From the NCBI RefSeq assembly GCF_003086295.3, contig NC_092054.1:14271878-14335877 (forward strand): a stretch of 64,000 nt of DNA, written 5' to 3'. Shown here piece after piece: positions 46,617 through 56,918 of this stretch; the first letter of the stretch is position 1; each line of letters opens with the position of its first letter. The position numbers were made by a program, and so were the translations under genes. This DNA comes from Arachis hypogaea. Taxonomy: Eukaryota; Streptophyta; Magnoliopsida; Fabales; Fabaceae. Below the pieces are notes generated by a model that saw nothing but the letters and a program-made list of their open reading frames with translations, was not told the origin of the DNA and did no database searches.

Positions 46617-47760
46617 GGTGATAATGAATTACGGTGGGGTTAAGAGAAGGTGGAAGGAGAAGAAAAAAAATGAGAAAGAACAAAGTAATATAATAATGGC
46701 CACTAGACAATGACAGATATGTGTACAGAGAATAATAATAAGAGAACGAATAGTGTTTGATACAGTAAGGGGATATAATAAAAGTTATAAATTAATAATT
46801 TTAAAAAATAATGAAATTAAAGAAAATTTAAAAAATTAACTATAAAATTAAAAAAAAATTATCAATTGAAATTATACATGAAGATAAAGAGTCCTTTGAA
46901 TATAAACTTTTATCTCAACTTCAAATTAAATACTATTAAAAATAAATAATTAAACTTAATAACATTTATAAATAGTTAAGTTGTAAATAATGTTTTTAAA
47001 TTGCCAATGAGTCATAGCTCAAATGCCATAGTCTTTCCATACTCATTTAAGAGGTTGTGGGTTCGAATTTTCTATCTTTGGTAAAAAAAAATAATAATGT
47101 TTCTAAATTTTTATTTTTATTTTGTTATGCATAATAACAACATAATAAATTTGTTTAATATCTTATTTAATTTATTTATAAATTTTATACATTCTAAAAG
47201 TTAATTTGATAATTTGGATAAAAATTTTAAATGCTTTATGTCTTACTCTTTTTAGCGAAACTTCAATAACTCATAAAAGTTAATAGAATAGATGGTTATA
47301 AATCAAAGTGATAGACAAGATTAAAAGTTGCGAACTTGCGATAATAATATTTGATGATAATTAATTACAGACGGTCGAGTGAAGAGAAGATGGAAAGAGA
47401 AGGAAAAAACGAGAAAGGAGAATAAGATAATAATAATAATAATAATGGCAATGAGACAATGACATGTGTATAGAGAATAATAGCAAAAGAAAGAATAGTG
47501 TTTGATATTGTAAGGGATATAATAAAAATATAAATTAATAATTTTAAAAATATAATAAAATTAAAGATAATTTAAAAATTAAATATAAAATTAAAAAGAA
47601 AAATAAAATATTTTTTAACAATTGAAATTATGCATGAAGATAGAGAGTGTTTTGAATATAAATTTTTATCTCGGTTTCAAATTAAATACTAATTAAAAAT
47701 AAATAATTAAACTTAATAACGTTTATAAATAGTTAATTTGTAAATAATGTTTTTAAATTT
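46617..47760. repeat. Direct duplication of an about 390-bp block, about 740 bp apart
   Basis: Copy 1 (about 46617-47003) and copy 2 (about 47355-47760) share, in order, AATGAATTACGG-like start, GAATAGTGTTTGATA, AAATTAATAATTTTAAAAA, ATGAAGATAAAGAGT/ATGAAGATAGAGAGT and TTAAACTTAATAAC with moderate divergence. Copy 1 is interrupted near its end by a SINE. Function unknown; no frame. Confidence 0.7.
47003..47092 (+). mobile_element. tRNA-derived SINE with 17-bp target duplication
   Basis: GCCAATGAGTCATAGCTCAA starts the element. A box A-like region (TAGCTCAAATGCCATAGT) and box B (GGTTCGAAT, 47060-47068) mark an RNA polymerase III promoter, and it ends in an A run. Flanks AATAATGTTTTTAAATT (46986-47002) and AATAATGTTTCTAAATT (47093-47109) differ at one base. 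The second copy of the surrounding duplication shows the uninterrupted site. Confidence 0.8.
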
Positions 47761-48953
47761 TGATTTTGATTTTGTTACACATAATTTTTAATTGAATAAT
47801 CTTGAAGCGCTTATATATTTATTTTTATGGTCAATAAATCTCACAGTTTTTCATGACTAAAGAAGTTATTAATAAGAAGATGTATGATGAATTACGAAGA
47901 ATTTTTTTCAGATACACAATTTTTATACTCTCCTATTTTGTTTATTAATTATTCTTATATTTTGATATTTAAAAACGAAAAAAATAAGCATTCTCATTTA
48001 TTCTATTTTTTCACTATTTATAAAAAAATGAAGACCTCTTCGTATTTAGATTCATATTTTGGCCTACCACTTAAAAAAGATGAAGACAAATATGAATATT
48101 CATAACATTTAAGTAAAAAATATCTTTTATAAATAACTAATATGTATTTTGGTTTATATATACTCTTTTTGAATTAGAATAATGTTATTATCATTATTTT
48201 TTGAATTATATTTTAGTTTATAATAATTTTAATTTTAATAAAATATGATATAAATAAAGTTATATCAATATTAAAATAAAAACATACTTATCTAATAAAT
48301 TTAAAAAATAAATAACATATTAATAAAAAATAAAATTAATTTTTTAAAAACAATAAAAAAACAGCTGAGTTGAGCCGCTAATTCAAATAAAATGGATACA
48401 AAATAATAAACGGACTGAAATGACGTTACCACCCATCCACTAATAACATCATGACATCATCATCGCTCACCATATATTGGCCTAGTTGTTTGCTGCTTTG
48501 GCATGACTCCATTCTTAATGTTGAAGGGAAAGCAATTGTTGAAGATAGACCATCAAATCAGTTTGAAATTTAAGAAATATTAAGATTATATGGTTAGAAA
48601 GAGATCTTTTTAGGAATTCTTGTTTTAGAATTTATAGTCTTTTGTGGTTAGATTAATAAAAAGATCTTCAACTCGTTGTTTTTTATTATGATAGGATATG
48701 ATCCTAATTTTGATGTATATCCTTTTTGTTGGACGGATATGTGACTTGTAACAATAATTACAATAGGGTAAAATAATAAATAAATTCTTGTTAGTCAAAT
48801 AAAATAAATTATAAATTAAAGATGTTGTAATTGGTGTCGAAAATTATACGTGATAAATTTTGTCGAAAAAAGGTTTTTTGATAGAAAAAAATTAACCGAA
48901 TCGATGAGATTTGTCGAATTAAAGCCTAACAGAGCAATTAATAAATTCGGAGT
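47761..48953. other. AT-rich intergenic DNA
   Basis: The 73-codon plus-strand frame at 47884 is Phe/Tyr/Lys-rich and unlike any family I know. Nothing else was supported. Confidence 0.45.
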
Positions 48954-49910
48954 TTGTCCATGGAGGTTGGAAATGGCAGAAACATTCGTTTCTGGGAGGA
49001 TACTTGGTTACAAGGTGGCTCTTTGAGAGATTGTTTTTCGAGACTCTTCTCTGTTTCAAATCAACAAGGATCCGTAATAGGGGACTGTGGGTTTTGGGAT
49101 GGGCTAGAGTGGGTATGGGACTTCCAATGGAGGAGAGAACTCTTCCAATGGGAGTTAGAGCTACTCAACCAACTTCAGGACCGGTTACGGGTTGTGAGGT
49201 TATCGGTTGATAGAGAGGATACAATTGTATGGAAATTTGATAAAAATGGTGTTTTTTCTACTAGTTCTTTTGTGCAGGTGCTACAGCAGGAGACTCTCTC
49301 AGCGGACATTATGAGTTACAACTTCAAAAGCTCCATTTGGAGAGGCTTGGTTCCTCCAAGAGTTGAGCTATTTGCTTGGTTTGTGCTAGTAGGCAGGGTC
49401 AACACGAAGGAGAGGCTGAGTAGACTTGGCATTATTAATCATCATGACAATATATGTGTGTTGTGTAAAAAGGACATTGAATTTGTACATCATTTATTTT
49501 TTGCTTGTGAGTTTACGTGGCAGGTGTGGTGTGCATGGTTGACGTTCACTGATCGAGCTTGGACCACCCCGGAAATCGTTAAAGAGTTCTTTGAGAGTTG
49601 GACTGGAGTAACATGTGGGAAGTCTGAGCAAAAGAAATGGCTGATAGGATTCTATACAGTTATTTGAAACATCTGGTTGGAGCGGAATAGTAGAGTTTTC
49701 CAGAGAGTAGAGACAAGTGCTGAAGGAGTTAAGATTCTGTCCTTCTTGAGCTACAAGGAATGGTGTGGAGTGGATCCGTTTGATTGTTGATGGCAATGCC
49801 GGAGATGACAGCGGATTACAACTCTTCTTTATGTTTATGGTTTATTTTCGTTGTTCTTAGTTTCCTTTGCTCCACTTTACTGTGTTGAGCTACTTATGTT
49901 CAAAAAAAAA
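48954..49910 (+). mobile_element. LINE non-LTR retrotransposon, 3' fragment with zf-RVT domain
   Basis: Only the end of ORF2 remains. From 48954: VGNGRNIRFWEDTWLQGGSL (region after RT), FSTSSFVQVL, then the zinc-binding zf-RVT domain (IWRGLVPPRVELFAWFVLVG, CVLCKKDIEFVHHLFFACEF). A TGA at 49665 replaces the Trp of the expected WxNIWLERN, and reading through continues to CGVDPFDC and a stop at about 49788. A short 3' UTR and poly-A (49902-49910) close it. 5' truncation is typical of LINE insertion. The reading frame is otherwise open, so this is a fairly recent copy. Confidence 0.85.
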
Positions 49911-50060
49911 TAAGCAGTGTTAGTTTTGATGGTCTAAGAAGCTAAAGACAGTTATTTAGAAATAATATTTGACAGCATAAAATTGGTCGAACTAGTCGAT
50001 AAATACGTAAGGTTCGATAAATACGTAAGGTTTGGAAGGGACAAGAAGTTGAAATTTTTT

Positions 50061-50148
50061 GTCAATAAATTATAGTTCAAATGACATAGTCTCTTCATAT
50101 TCAGCTAAAAAGTTGCGAATTCAAATATCGTTATCTTTGATAAAAAAA
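50061..50148 (+). mobile_element. Second copy of the SINE at 47003, more decayed
   Basis: GTCAATAAATTATAGTTCAA...ATGACATAGTCTCTTCATAT...AAGTTGCGAATTCAAATATC...ATCTTTGATAAAAAAAA follows the 47003 element position by position. Box B is degraded (GAATTCAAAT). Imperfect flanks AGTTGAAATTT and AGTTAAAATTT are the likely target duplication. Confidence 0.7.
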
Positions 50149-50149
50149 A

Positions 50150-51140
50150 GTTAAAATTTCTTTCCAAAAGACATTCATATTCTAACAACTTTTTTAGTTT
50201 ACTTTGAGTTTTTTTTGCTATATGATTGCTTCCATGTTTTTAATTTTTCATTTAACATTTCTTATAACTTTCCTTTTTGCTATTTACATTTTCTTTGCAA
50301 AGTCTTTCTTTTTTCTTCTTTTTTCAAAAATTTATTTGTCAATTCACTCACAATATTTATGTTCTTGAAATTAATTATAGTATTATGCAATTTTGCAAAT
50401 GGAAGAGTTTAGAAAGGAATCTAGATCGTAAGTCTACCTAGTTTAAAAGGCTCAGCCAATCAAACTATATATATCTCACTAATCACGCACTCATCTCTTT
50501 CTCTATCGGAAAATCTATGTAGTATTATGAATTATGAGTGGAACCACATTCAAGAACATCATAGAGAGCTCCGAGACTAGTAGCTATATTTATAGGAGAT
50601 AGATCGAGAGAAAGAACGCTGGAGAAGGAGTAGAATTTTAGATAAATTTTCAATTAATAATCCTATATTTCTTTTGTTGCTTTAATTTCAAAAGTGTAGT
50701 ATAGATTGGAAAGTGGTTGTTTAACTTCATAAATGAAGTCCTCCGGAGATATTAGCTCTATTTTGTTCAAAGAAAATAAGATATAGTTCTCAAGTTATAA
50801 CATATTTCGTCGTAGTGGGTAGAGTATATTTAGTTATTATAATAAGATCGCGATCTTATATATTTTTATTCCATCTGTTATTTGTTAGGGAATGGATGCT
50901 TTGCTTATTTTCTTATATATAACGATAAAACCAACCATCACCATTTTAAATTTTTTTTACAAATATAAAAAATAATTTCTATACTGTTGTTCGTATTTTA
51001 ATTATAGACGTAAACCTAGTTTCATTATATTATTTATCAAGTTTATATATAACTATAAAACTATTTTGTATTCTTATACTGATGATAGTAATTGATAATT
51101 AATTTTTTATATACAAAATATATCATAGATTACCAATGTG
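50150..51140. other. AT-rich intergenic DNA
   Basis: A plus-strand frame of 65 codons at 50215 is Phe-rich and unrecognised. Nothing else seen. Confidence 0.4.
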
Positions 51141-51516
51141 AGTTTTTTTAAATAAATAATTTAAATATTTTATTTACGGATATAGATAATTTGTAGTTTA
51201 TTTATTAATTTGCGTTCCTTTATTTATCTCGTTCATAATATAAACGAGATAATGCATACCACTTATCGCATTGCATGTATCATGTTTGTACATGTGATAT
51301 ATAAAAAAGAGTTATCAACACGTAGTGTGAATGAGATATGTATAAACTTACTTTGTTCGCACTGTAGATGAAATATTAAAAAAATTAACTCATTTATACT
51401 ATAAACGAGATAAAGAACGACAAATTTTGAGAAGCTATAAAATGATATGTAACTATTTGTATTCTCTACAAACATTTCACTTCTTCTACTCCATTTCTTC
51501 AATAAATTTAGGAAAA

Positions 51517-51702
51517 ATGTCTAGTGGTAATGGATATGTTGTTATAAGTGTGTATTCCAATCGTCATATGAGAAAAAGTGACACTGGGGTTATATTTGAG
51601 TGTGATAATCTTATTATGTTACGCACTTGGAGAATAAATTCTTTGTCTGAATTAAAGAGTCTAATATTGACGAACCTCGGTGCTAACGGACCTAATTGTT
51701 GA
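51517..51702 (+). pseudogene. mudrA-like N-terminal fragment
   Basis: MSSGNGYVVISVYSNRHMRK, then GVIFECDNLIMLRTWRINSL and SELKSLILTNLGA. This resembles the N-terminal beta-rich domain of some plant MULE transposases (GxxFECxxPxxxRxxRxxxLxELKxxIL), recognised from memory. The frame ends at 51702 and no DNA-binding or DDE domain follows, so only about 60 residues remain. A leader with TATAAAATG-like sequence (51436) precedes it. Confidence 0.55.
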
Positions 51703-52767
51703 ATTGTCTGTCATCAGGTAACCCCCAATCAGCAACAGGATATAACACTTCGTGTACTGTTGGAGGGTGGCTACATTTATAGTAGTTGACATATGTCGTA
51801 CTTGGTCCCGCCATATCAATTTGGTGGAAAATGATTTCTTCCTCTGTTTCCCTGCTACTGAGTTTGAAGAGGGCTGATACCGAGGAGTTTCTCTATCCAC
51901 TCCCAAGTTGGGTACTGGTACTATGTATGAAAATCACGCAAGCACCTGCCTACTGACTCTCCATGCGTGTGTAGTCCAACGTGCTACGCAATATTCTGCA
52001 GGATGATGGTGCACTCACTCCAAAGCAGGTAAAAAATGTGGGTCTTTAATTTAAATGCCAACGCTCCACAAATACAATAATTACGGGGTTGTCAAATACA
52101 AAGTCACCTGTACCGTGTTGCCAAACTCAACCTCCCTCAAATAAGGGAGAATAACATCTGGTGGTGCAAGAGTATGACTCACTTGTCCAGAAAAAAGTAG
52201 GTGAGATCTCTATTAAAATATAAAACACTTCGATAACAAATTTATTTCAAAAATAAAAATTTATATTTCAAAATAAAAAGACAAAAATTATAATAAATAA
52301 TTATTTTATATTTCATAATTTAGTTGGATTTAGAGTAATTCATTTTAAAAATAAAATATTTAAAAATTTTATCCAATAACATATAACAAATATTCAGTAT
52401 AACAATTTATCTAGCATATTCAAAATTAAAATAAAAAATATAAAAGTCAAATTAAAAAAATATAAAATATAAAAAATATTTACTAAATAAATTAAATTAA
52501 TTAATTAATATTTACTGAGAGTACATTTTATTATCTAACAAATGCTAGTAACATGTCAAATAACCTATGTTATGTCCCTAAAACAACATCCATTATAATA
52601 GTATATAACATATACTAAATCTATAAAAGTACCCTAACTATAACTATATGCTTATTTAACTAAAACAAGAAAATAACAACACTAATTTAGAAGTCGATCG
52701 CTCCAGTGATATGCCACATCATGTTCAGGTGGTTGATGTCATCATCTCGTACATCTACGCACGCCAT
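51690..52767 (-). pseudogene. MAIN-like plant mobile domain (PMD) fragment
   Basis: Minus-strand start MACVDVRDDDINHLNMMWHI at 52767 matches the N-terminus of MAINTENANCE OF MERISTEMS-like proteins (DDINRLNxxxHxAGA). After about 500 bp of AT-rich DNA (an intron or insertion) come LAPPDVILPYLREVEFGNTVQ, FDNPVIIVFVERW, SFSTKLIWRDQVRHM and the hallmark QYTKCYILLLIGGYLMTDNS near 51.72 kb. Several frameshifts. The rest of the PMD is missing. PMD genes travel with transposons in many plants and a few became host genes in meristem maintenance and silencing. Confidence 0.7.
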
Positions 52768-53075
52768 AATGTTCGAATACCTCAATAATATCAACAGAAA
52801 TGTCCAGATAAAGGAAAAAAGAAGTAAAAAGTAGTTTGAAAATAACAGCAGTCACATTATAAACAACTTCCTTATATAAGTGCGGATCTTGCTTGTTTCG
52901 TTTACAGTGTCCCGTTTCACAACACGTGTGTCAATGTGATATATACAATGCGAAGTATAATTTATCTCTTTTACAGTGTAAACAAGATAAATAAAAAAAT
53001 ATAAATTAATAAATAGACTACAAATACCTATATCCGTAAATAAAATATTTAAATTATTTATTTTAAAAAAATCCA

Positions 53076-53712
53076 TAATGAGATTGTACTAAACTACTAC
53101 GTTAATGCAATCAAAGGTAATTCTTTATCCAACATATAATTTTTATTTTTATTTATAAATTTCACTAAATTAACACCTTTTTATAGTAGAAACTATTTTG
53201 ATTAGAAATGGTAAAAAAATTCGCACGTGTGTTATTCATGGAGATTACCCGCGACAGAAACGGAAATCTGTTTTTGTAAATAAATAGAGACGGGATGAGA
53301 ATTGAGGTATCTGTTTCACAGGGATAGTAAAATCTCTATAAAAGAAAATTACTTAAATAATGTCTTTATATATAGAAATTATGTAAGTAACTCTAATTCA
53401 TATTATTTTAATTTATATGTTAAAAATTTTATTTGTATATTATTATGTTAATTGTGTTTGAATTATATTTGATTTGATATATTTAGTTGAATTGTATTGG
53501 AATTTATTATGATTGTGTTAATTTAGTTTTAAAAAAATAAAACTTAATATTCATGTATGCCTGTGAGTATCTCCCTCTATCATGGAAAAAAAATAAATGG
53601 AGACGATAATAGGAATGGAACGGAAACGGGAGCCATTTTATTAAATGGGGACAAATAAAAAAGAGATTCCGCCCCATATAGACTCATTGTTATCCCTAAT
53701 TTTGATATTCGT
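53076..53712. other. AT-rich intergenic DNA
   Basis: No gene. 53220-53700 has purine-rich pieces (GGAGATTACCCGCGACAGAA, ATGGGGACAAATAAAAAAG), resembling a decayed repeat I cannot name. Confidence 0.4.
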
Positions 53713-53723
53713 ATTTTTTAATA

Positions 53724-55372
53724 GGTATGTATGGTTTTGGTCCCAAAAGTTTAGCGCCAGAATCGAAATCATCCCTCATCTAATTTTCGATTTAAAATCG
53801 TCCTTAACGTTTTTTTCGTATTAAAATCGTCCTTTTTAATAAAATTTTTTGTTTTATTCCTAAACTACTCCTATTCCTATTTTAATAATAAAAATTATAA
53901 AATTAAAAAAAAGAGAGAAAACGCGTGTTGGGGGAGGGGGGAAGAAAACGCGTTGGGGGGTGTGGAAGAAAAGGGTATACGAAGGGGGAGGGGGACGGCG
54001 TTGGCGAGTCTCCGTCGTCGCCGCCATGACCTCGTCGTCGCCGCCGCCTCCTCCAGAACTCTGATGATGATGACGATGAAGGGGGAAGGGAAGCCGCCGT
54101 CCCGCCGCCGCAGTCTCGCCGTCCCGCTGCTGCAGCCGCTGCCTCTCTCTTGTCCAGATCAACCGCGACCCTCTCCCTTCCTTCTCATCTTCCCTGTCTC
54201 ATATCTCCTCGAACGTCGTGACCTCGTCGTTGCCACCGCCTCCTCCAGAACTCTGATGATGATGACGATGAAGGGGGAAGGAAAGCCGCCGTCCTGCCGC
54301 CGCAGTCTCGCCGTCCCGCCGCTACAGCCGCTGCCTCTCTCTTGTCCAGATCAACCGTGACCCTCTCCCCTCCTTCTCTTCTTCCCTGTCTTAGATCTTC
54401 TTGAACCAGAGCTCACCGCTGGCGAGCCTCTCCTGCTTCACCATGGCGCAGCAACGTGGAGCCTCCCCTGCTTCACCAGCACGCAGCAACGTGGAGTCTC
54501 CTCTGTTTCACCACCGCCAGCGAGCCTCCCTGCTTTCCCTCCCTCAGTTCCTATCGCAGAAGGAATCAGAGCCACCACTACCTGTTACCCTCCTTCCAGC
54601 CCCTTGATTTGATTCTGGGTTAGTTTAGCTGGATTTTAATTTTTTGTTAGTTGATTTTAGGTTATTGAATTGCTGAAAGTTGCTGCTGAATTGTTGTTGT
54701 TGTTGTTGAATTAGCTTAGGTTATTGAATTTCTGTTAATGGTTAATTGTATACAAGATCCATGGTTGTTGTTCTTCTGCATCTGGTTGTTGCTATTGAAT
54801 TTGATGTTGGTCTGGATTTTCCTAATCTGTTCTTGTTCTTGTTATGGATTTTTCTAATCTGTTCTTATTTCTTGTTCTTGTTCTGAATTTTCCTAATCTG
54901 GTCTTATTTCTTGTTCTTGTTTCTAATTTTATTCTTGTTTCTTATTTTCCTAATCTGTTCTTGTTTCCTAATCTGTTTCTCATTTTCCAAAATTTATAGA
55001 TTTTTTATTTTTGTAATTGAAGATAAATTTGGGTATTTTTAATTCTTGTAATTGGATTTTGTTAACTGTATCTAAAATTTTGAAATTTTGAGTTTTGTTA
55101 ATGGAAGAAAAATTTTTATTCTAAAATTGTTCTGAATCTGGAATTGAAGAATTTGTTAATGGAAGAAGAAGAACAATTCTCCTGAAAGAAGAAGAACAAG
55201 AAGAATGAAATGGTGGAAAAAAAAGGGTATTTTTGTCATTTAGAAAAAAAATTTATTAGAAAGGACGATTTTAAAATGAAATGCAACATCAAGGACGATT
55301 TTAAATCAAAAATTACATGAGGGACGATTTCGATTCTGGCGCTAAAATTTTTAAACCAAAACCATACTTACC
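53724..55372. mobile_element. Pack-MULE-like element with captured GC-rich fragment
   Basis: Ends GGTATGTATGGTTTTGG and CCAAAACCATACTTACC. Inverted repeats of about 130 bp hold TTTAGCGCCAGAATCGAAAT and ATTTAAAATCGTCCTT. Flanks ATTTTTTAATA (53713-53723) and ATTTTTTTAATA (55373-55384) differ only by T-run length and fit an 11-bp target duplication. The interior (53930-54610) is far richer in GC than the rest of the window and looks like acquired gene sequence. The remainder (54610-55240) is T-rich with repeats of TTCTTGTTCT. Confidence 0.75.
53953..54607 (+). other. GC-rich captured fragment with 192-bp in-phase tandem duplication
   Basis: Two tandem copies of a 192-bp unit (54028-54219 and 54220-54411) are nearly identical. 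Since 192 is a multiple of three, the plus-strand frame is kept: DLVVAAASSRTLMMMTMKGE recurs as DLVVATASSRTLMMMTMKGE. The frame is Arg/Pro/Ser/Leu-rich and stops at 54358, with another short frame to 54607. I do not recognise the protein. It could equally be a captured 5' UTR or a minus-strand piece, so coding is unproven. Confidence 0.45.
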
Positions 55373-55384
55373 ATTTTTTTAATA

Positions 55385-55641
55385 ACCAATAGTACACATT
55401 TTCTTTACAAACTACTTAAAAAATAAATTATAATTTTTTAAATAATATTAGGGAACTAATAATTTTTAGCCAATATTTGCCAAAAATTTTTAAATCCTAG
55501 ATCTAGGTACTAAATTATAACCTCTTAATTTTAATCTTAAATTATAAACATAAACCTCAAAATTAGCTAATCTTGTTAACTAAAAGTTAATTTTTTATAC
55601 CTTGTCAATATTTGTATACAAATAGAATGTGTTTGGTGTAT
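55385..55641. other. AT-rich spacer
   Basis: Short AT-rich DNA between two elements. Its last five bases TGTAT are the left target duplication of the LTR element. Confidence 0.5.
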
Positions 55642-56903
55642 TGATGGAGGAAAAATATCGGTAAAGATTTTTTATAAAAATCTCAAGTTGCAAGTATAGC
55701 TCTAAACCAACAAATTATCCTTAATCAAAATTTAATTTGTTTGTCACTAAACCAAACCCAATAAAAAAACCGAAGTATTAAACCTGTGGTCGTCTCTCAA
55801 GGAATTGTAGGGAAGTGTTTCTACTATTGGTTATGGAAAAGTATTTTTGGAGTTTTTAAATGTTGAATAAGGAATGTAAATGACAAGGAAGTAAATTAAC
55901 AATTAAGAAAAGTCTTAGCAAGGATTGATAATTGGAATTCCTATCCCCATTATCATAGTCACTTGTGATGGTAATTGCCTTTTGCTCTCACTTAGTTAAC
56001 CTCTAACAATTGAAGGTAAGTCAAGTGAGCAATTCAACTTGAGTTCACAAGTCCTAATCAAAGATTAGAGTTAGTGAAGTTCAAGCCAACTAGCAACTTT
56101 CAATCACCAACTAACAAGAGACTTTGACGATTTAAGAGTCTCTAATTGATCAATCCACGTTAAGAACATAAAAATCTAATTTAAAATTCAACCAAACATT
56201 TTATCAAATACTTGGAAGGCACAAAATAAAAGTATAGAAAATTAATAAGAGATAATAAAATCTAAACAACCAATTGCATGGAATCAATAACAACAAATGA
56301 AGAAAGAAGTAATAAACATGAAATACCTCAAATTACATTAAATAGAAAATTGAATCTAACATGAAGAGTTCATAAACTAAATTAAAAAATAAATAAATCA
56401 ACAAGAGAAGATAGATAAACTAAAGTACTAGGACAAATAGAAGTAGAAGAAAGCTAAATTAAAGTATAATAGAAATCTAAATTTGAGAAGAACAAAAGCT
56501 AAAACCCTAAAACCTAGAGAGAGGAAAGAGCTTCTCTCTCTATAAAACTACATCTAAAACCTAAAGTTGTGAATGAATGAATCCCCCTTTCCAACTCCAC
56601 TCTGCAGTCTCTAATCTTCATTTTCTTGTGTTTCTTCCACTTTTTGCATGCTTCCTTTCCATCCTCTAAGCCATTCCTGCCCTATAAATCCTGAAAACAC
56701 TTAACAAACATATCACGATATCAATGGTAATAAGAGAGGATAAACAAATTAGCAAATTTAAGGTCAAAGAAGCATGTTTTCAATCGCAGCACAAAATCAG
56801 GAAGGAAAATATAAAACATGCGAATTAAATGAATAAGTGTGAGAATAATGGATAAAATCCACTCAATTCAATACAAAATAAACCGTAAAATAGCGGTTTA
56901 TCA
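55642..56903 (-). repeat. 3' LTR of the non-autonomous element
   Basis: Starts TGATGGAGGAAAAATATCGG and ends AGCGGTTTATCA. About 190 bp shorter than the partner because the segment containing the ACGCGT cluster is missing. The gap falls between AATCTTCATTTTCT and AATCTTCGTTTTCT copies, consistent with a deletion between short direct repeats. Confidence 0.9.
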
Positions 56904-56918
56904 ATCTCCCCACACTTA

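Larger units (their letters stand above)
51141..53075. mobile_element. Second MULE-like element, non-autonomous, with two convergent gene fragments
   Basis: The left end (TTTTTTTAAATAAATAATTT, ATTTTATTTACGGATATAG, TTTATTTATCTCGTT) reappears reverse-complemented at the right end (AACAAGATAAATAAAAAA, CTATATCCGTAAATAAAAT, AAATTATTTATTTTAAAAAA). The inverted repeats run 120 bp or more. Possible target duplication CCAATGTGA / ATAATGAGA is poor, so ends are within a few bases. Inside are a mudrA-type N-terminus (plus strand) and a plant-mobile-domain fragment (minus strand). Confidence 0.75.

Noticed and set aside
46986..47109. tRNA gene suggested by the box B motif GGTTCGAAT
   Set aside because: No cloverleaf can be drawn. 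The poly-A tail and 17-bp TSD show a SINE.
47884..48105. 73-codon plus-strand frame
   Set aside because: No family resemblance, no promoter or splice context, and surrounding AT-rich DNA gives such frames by chance.
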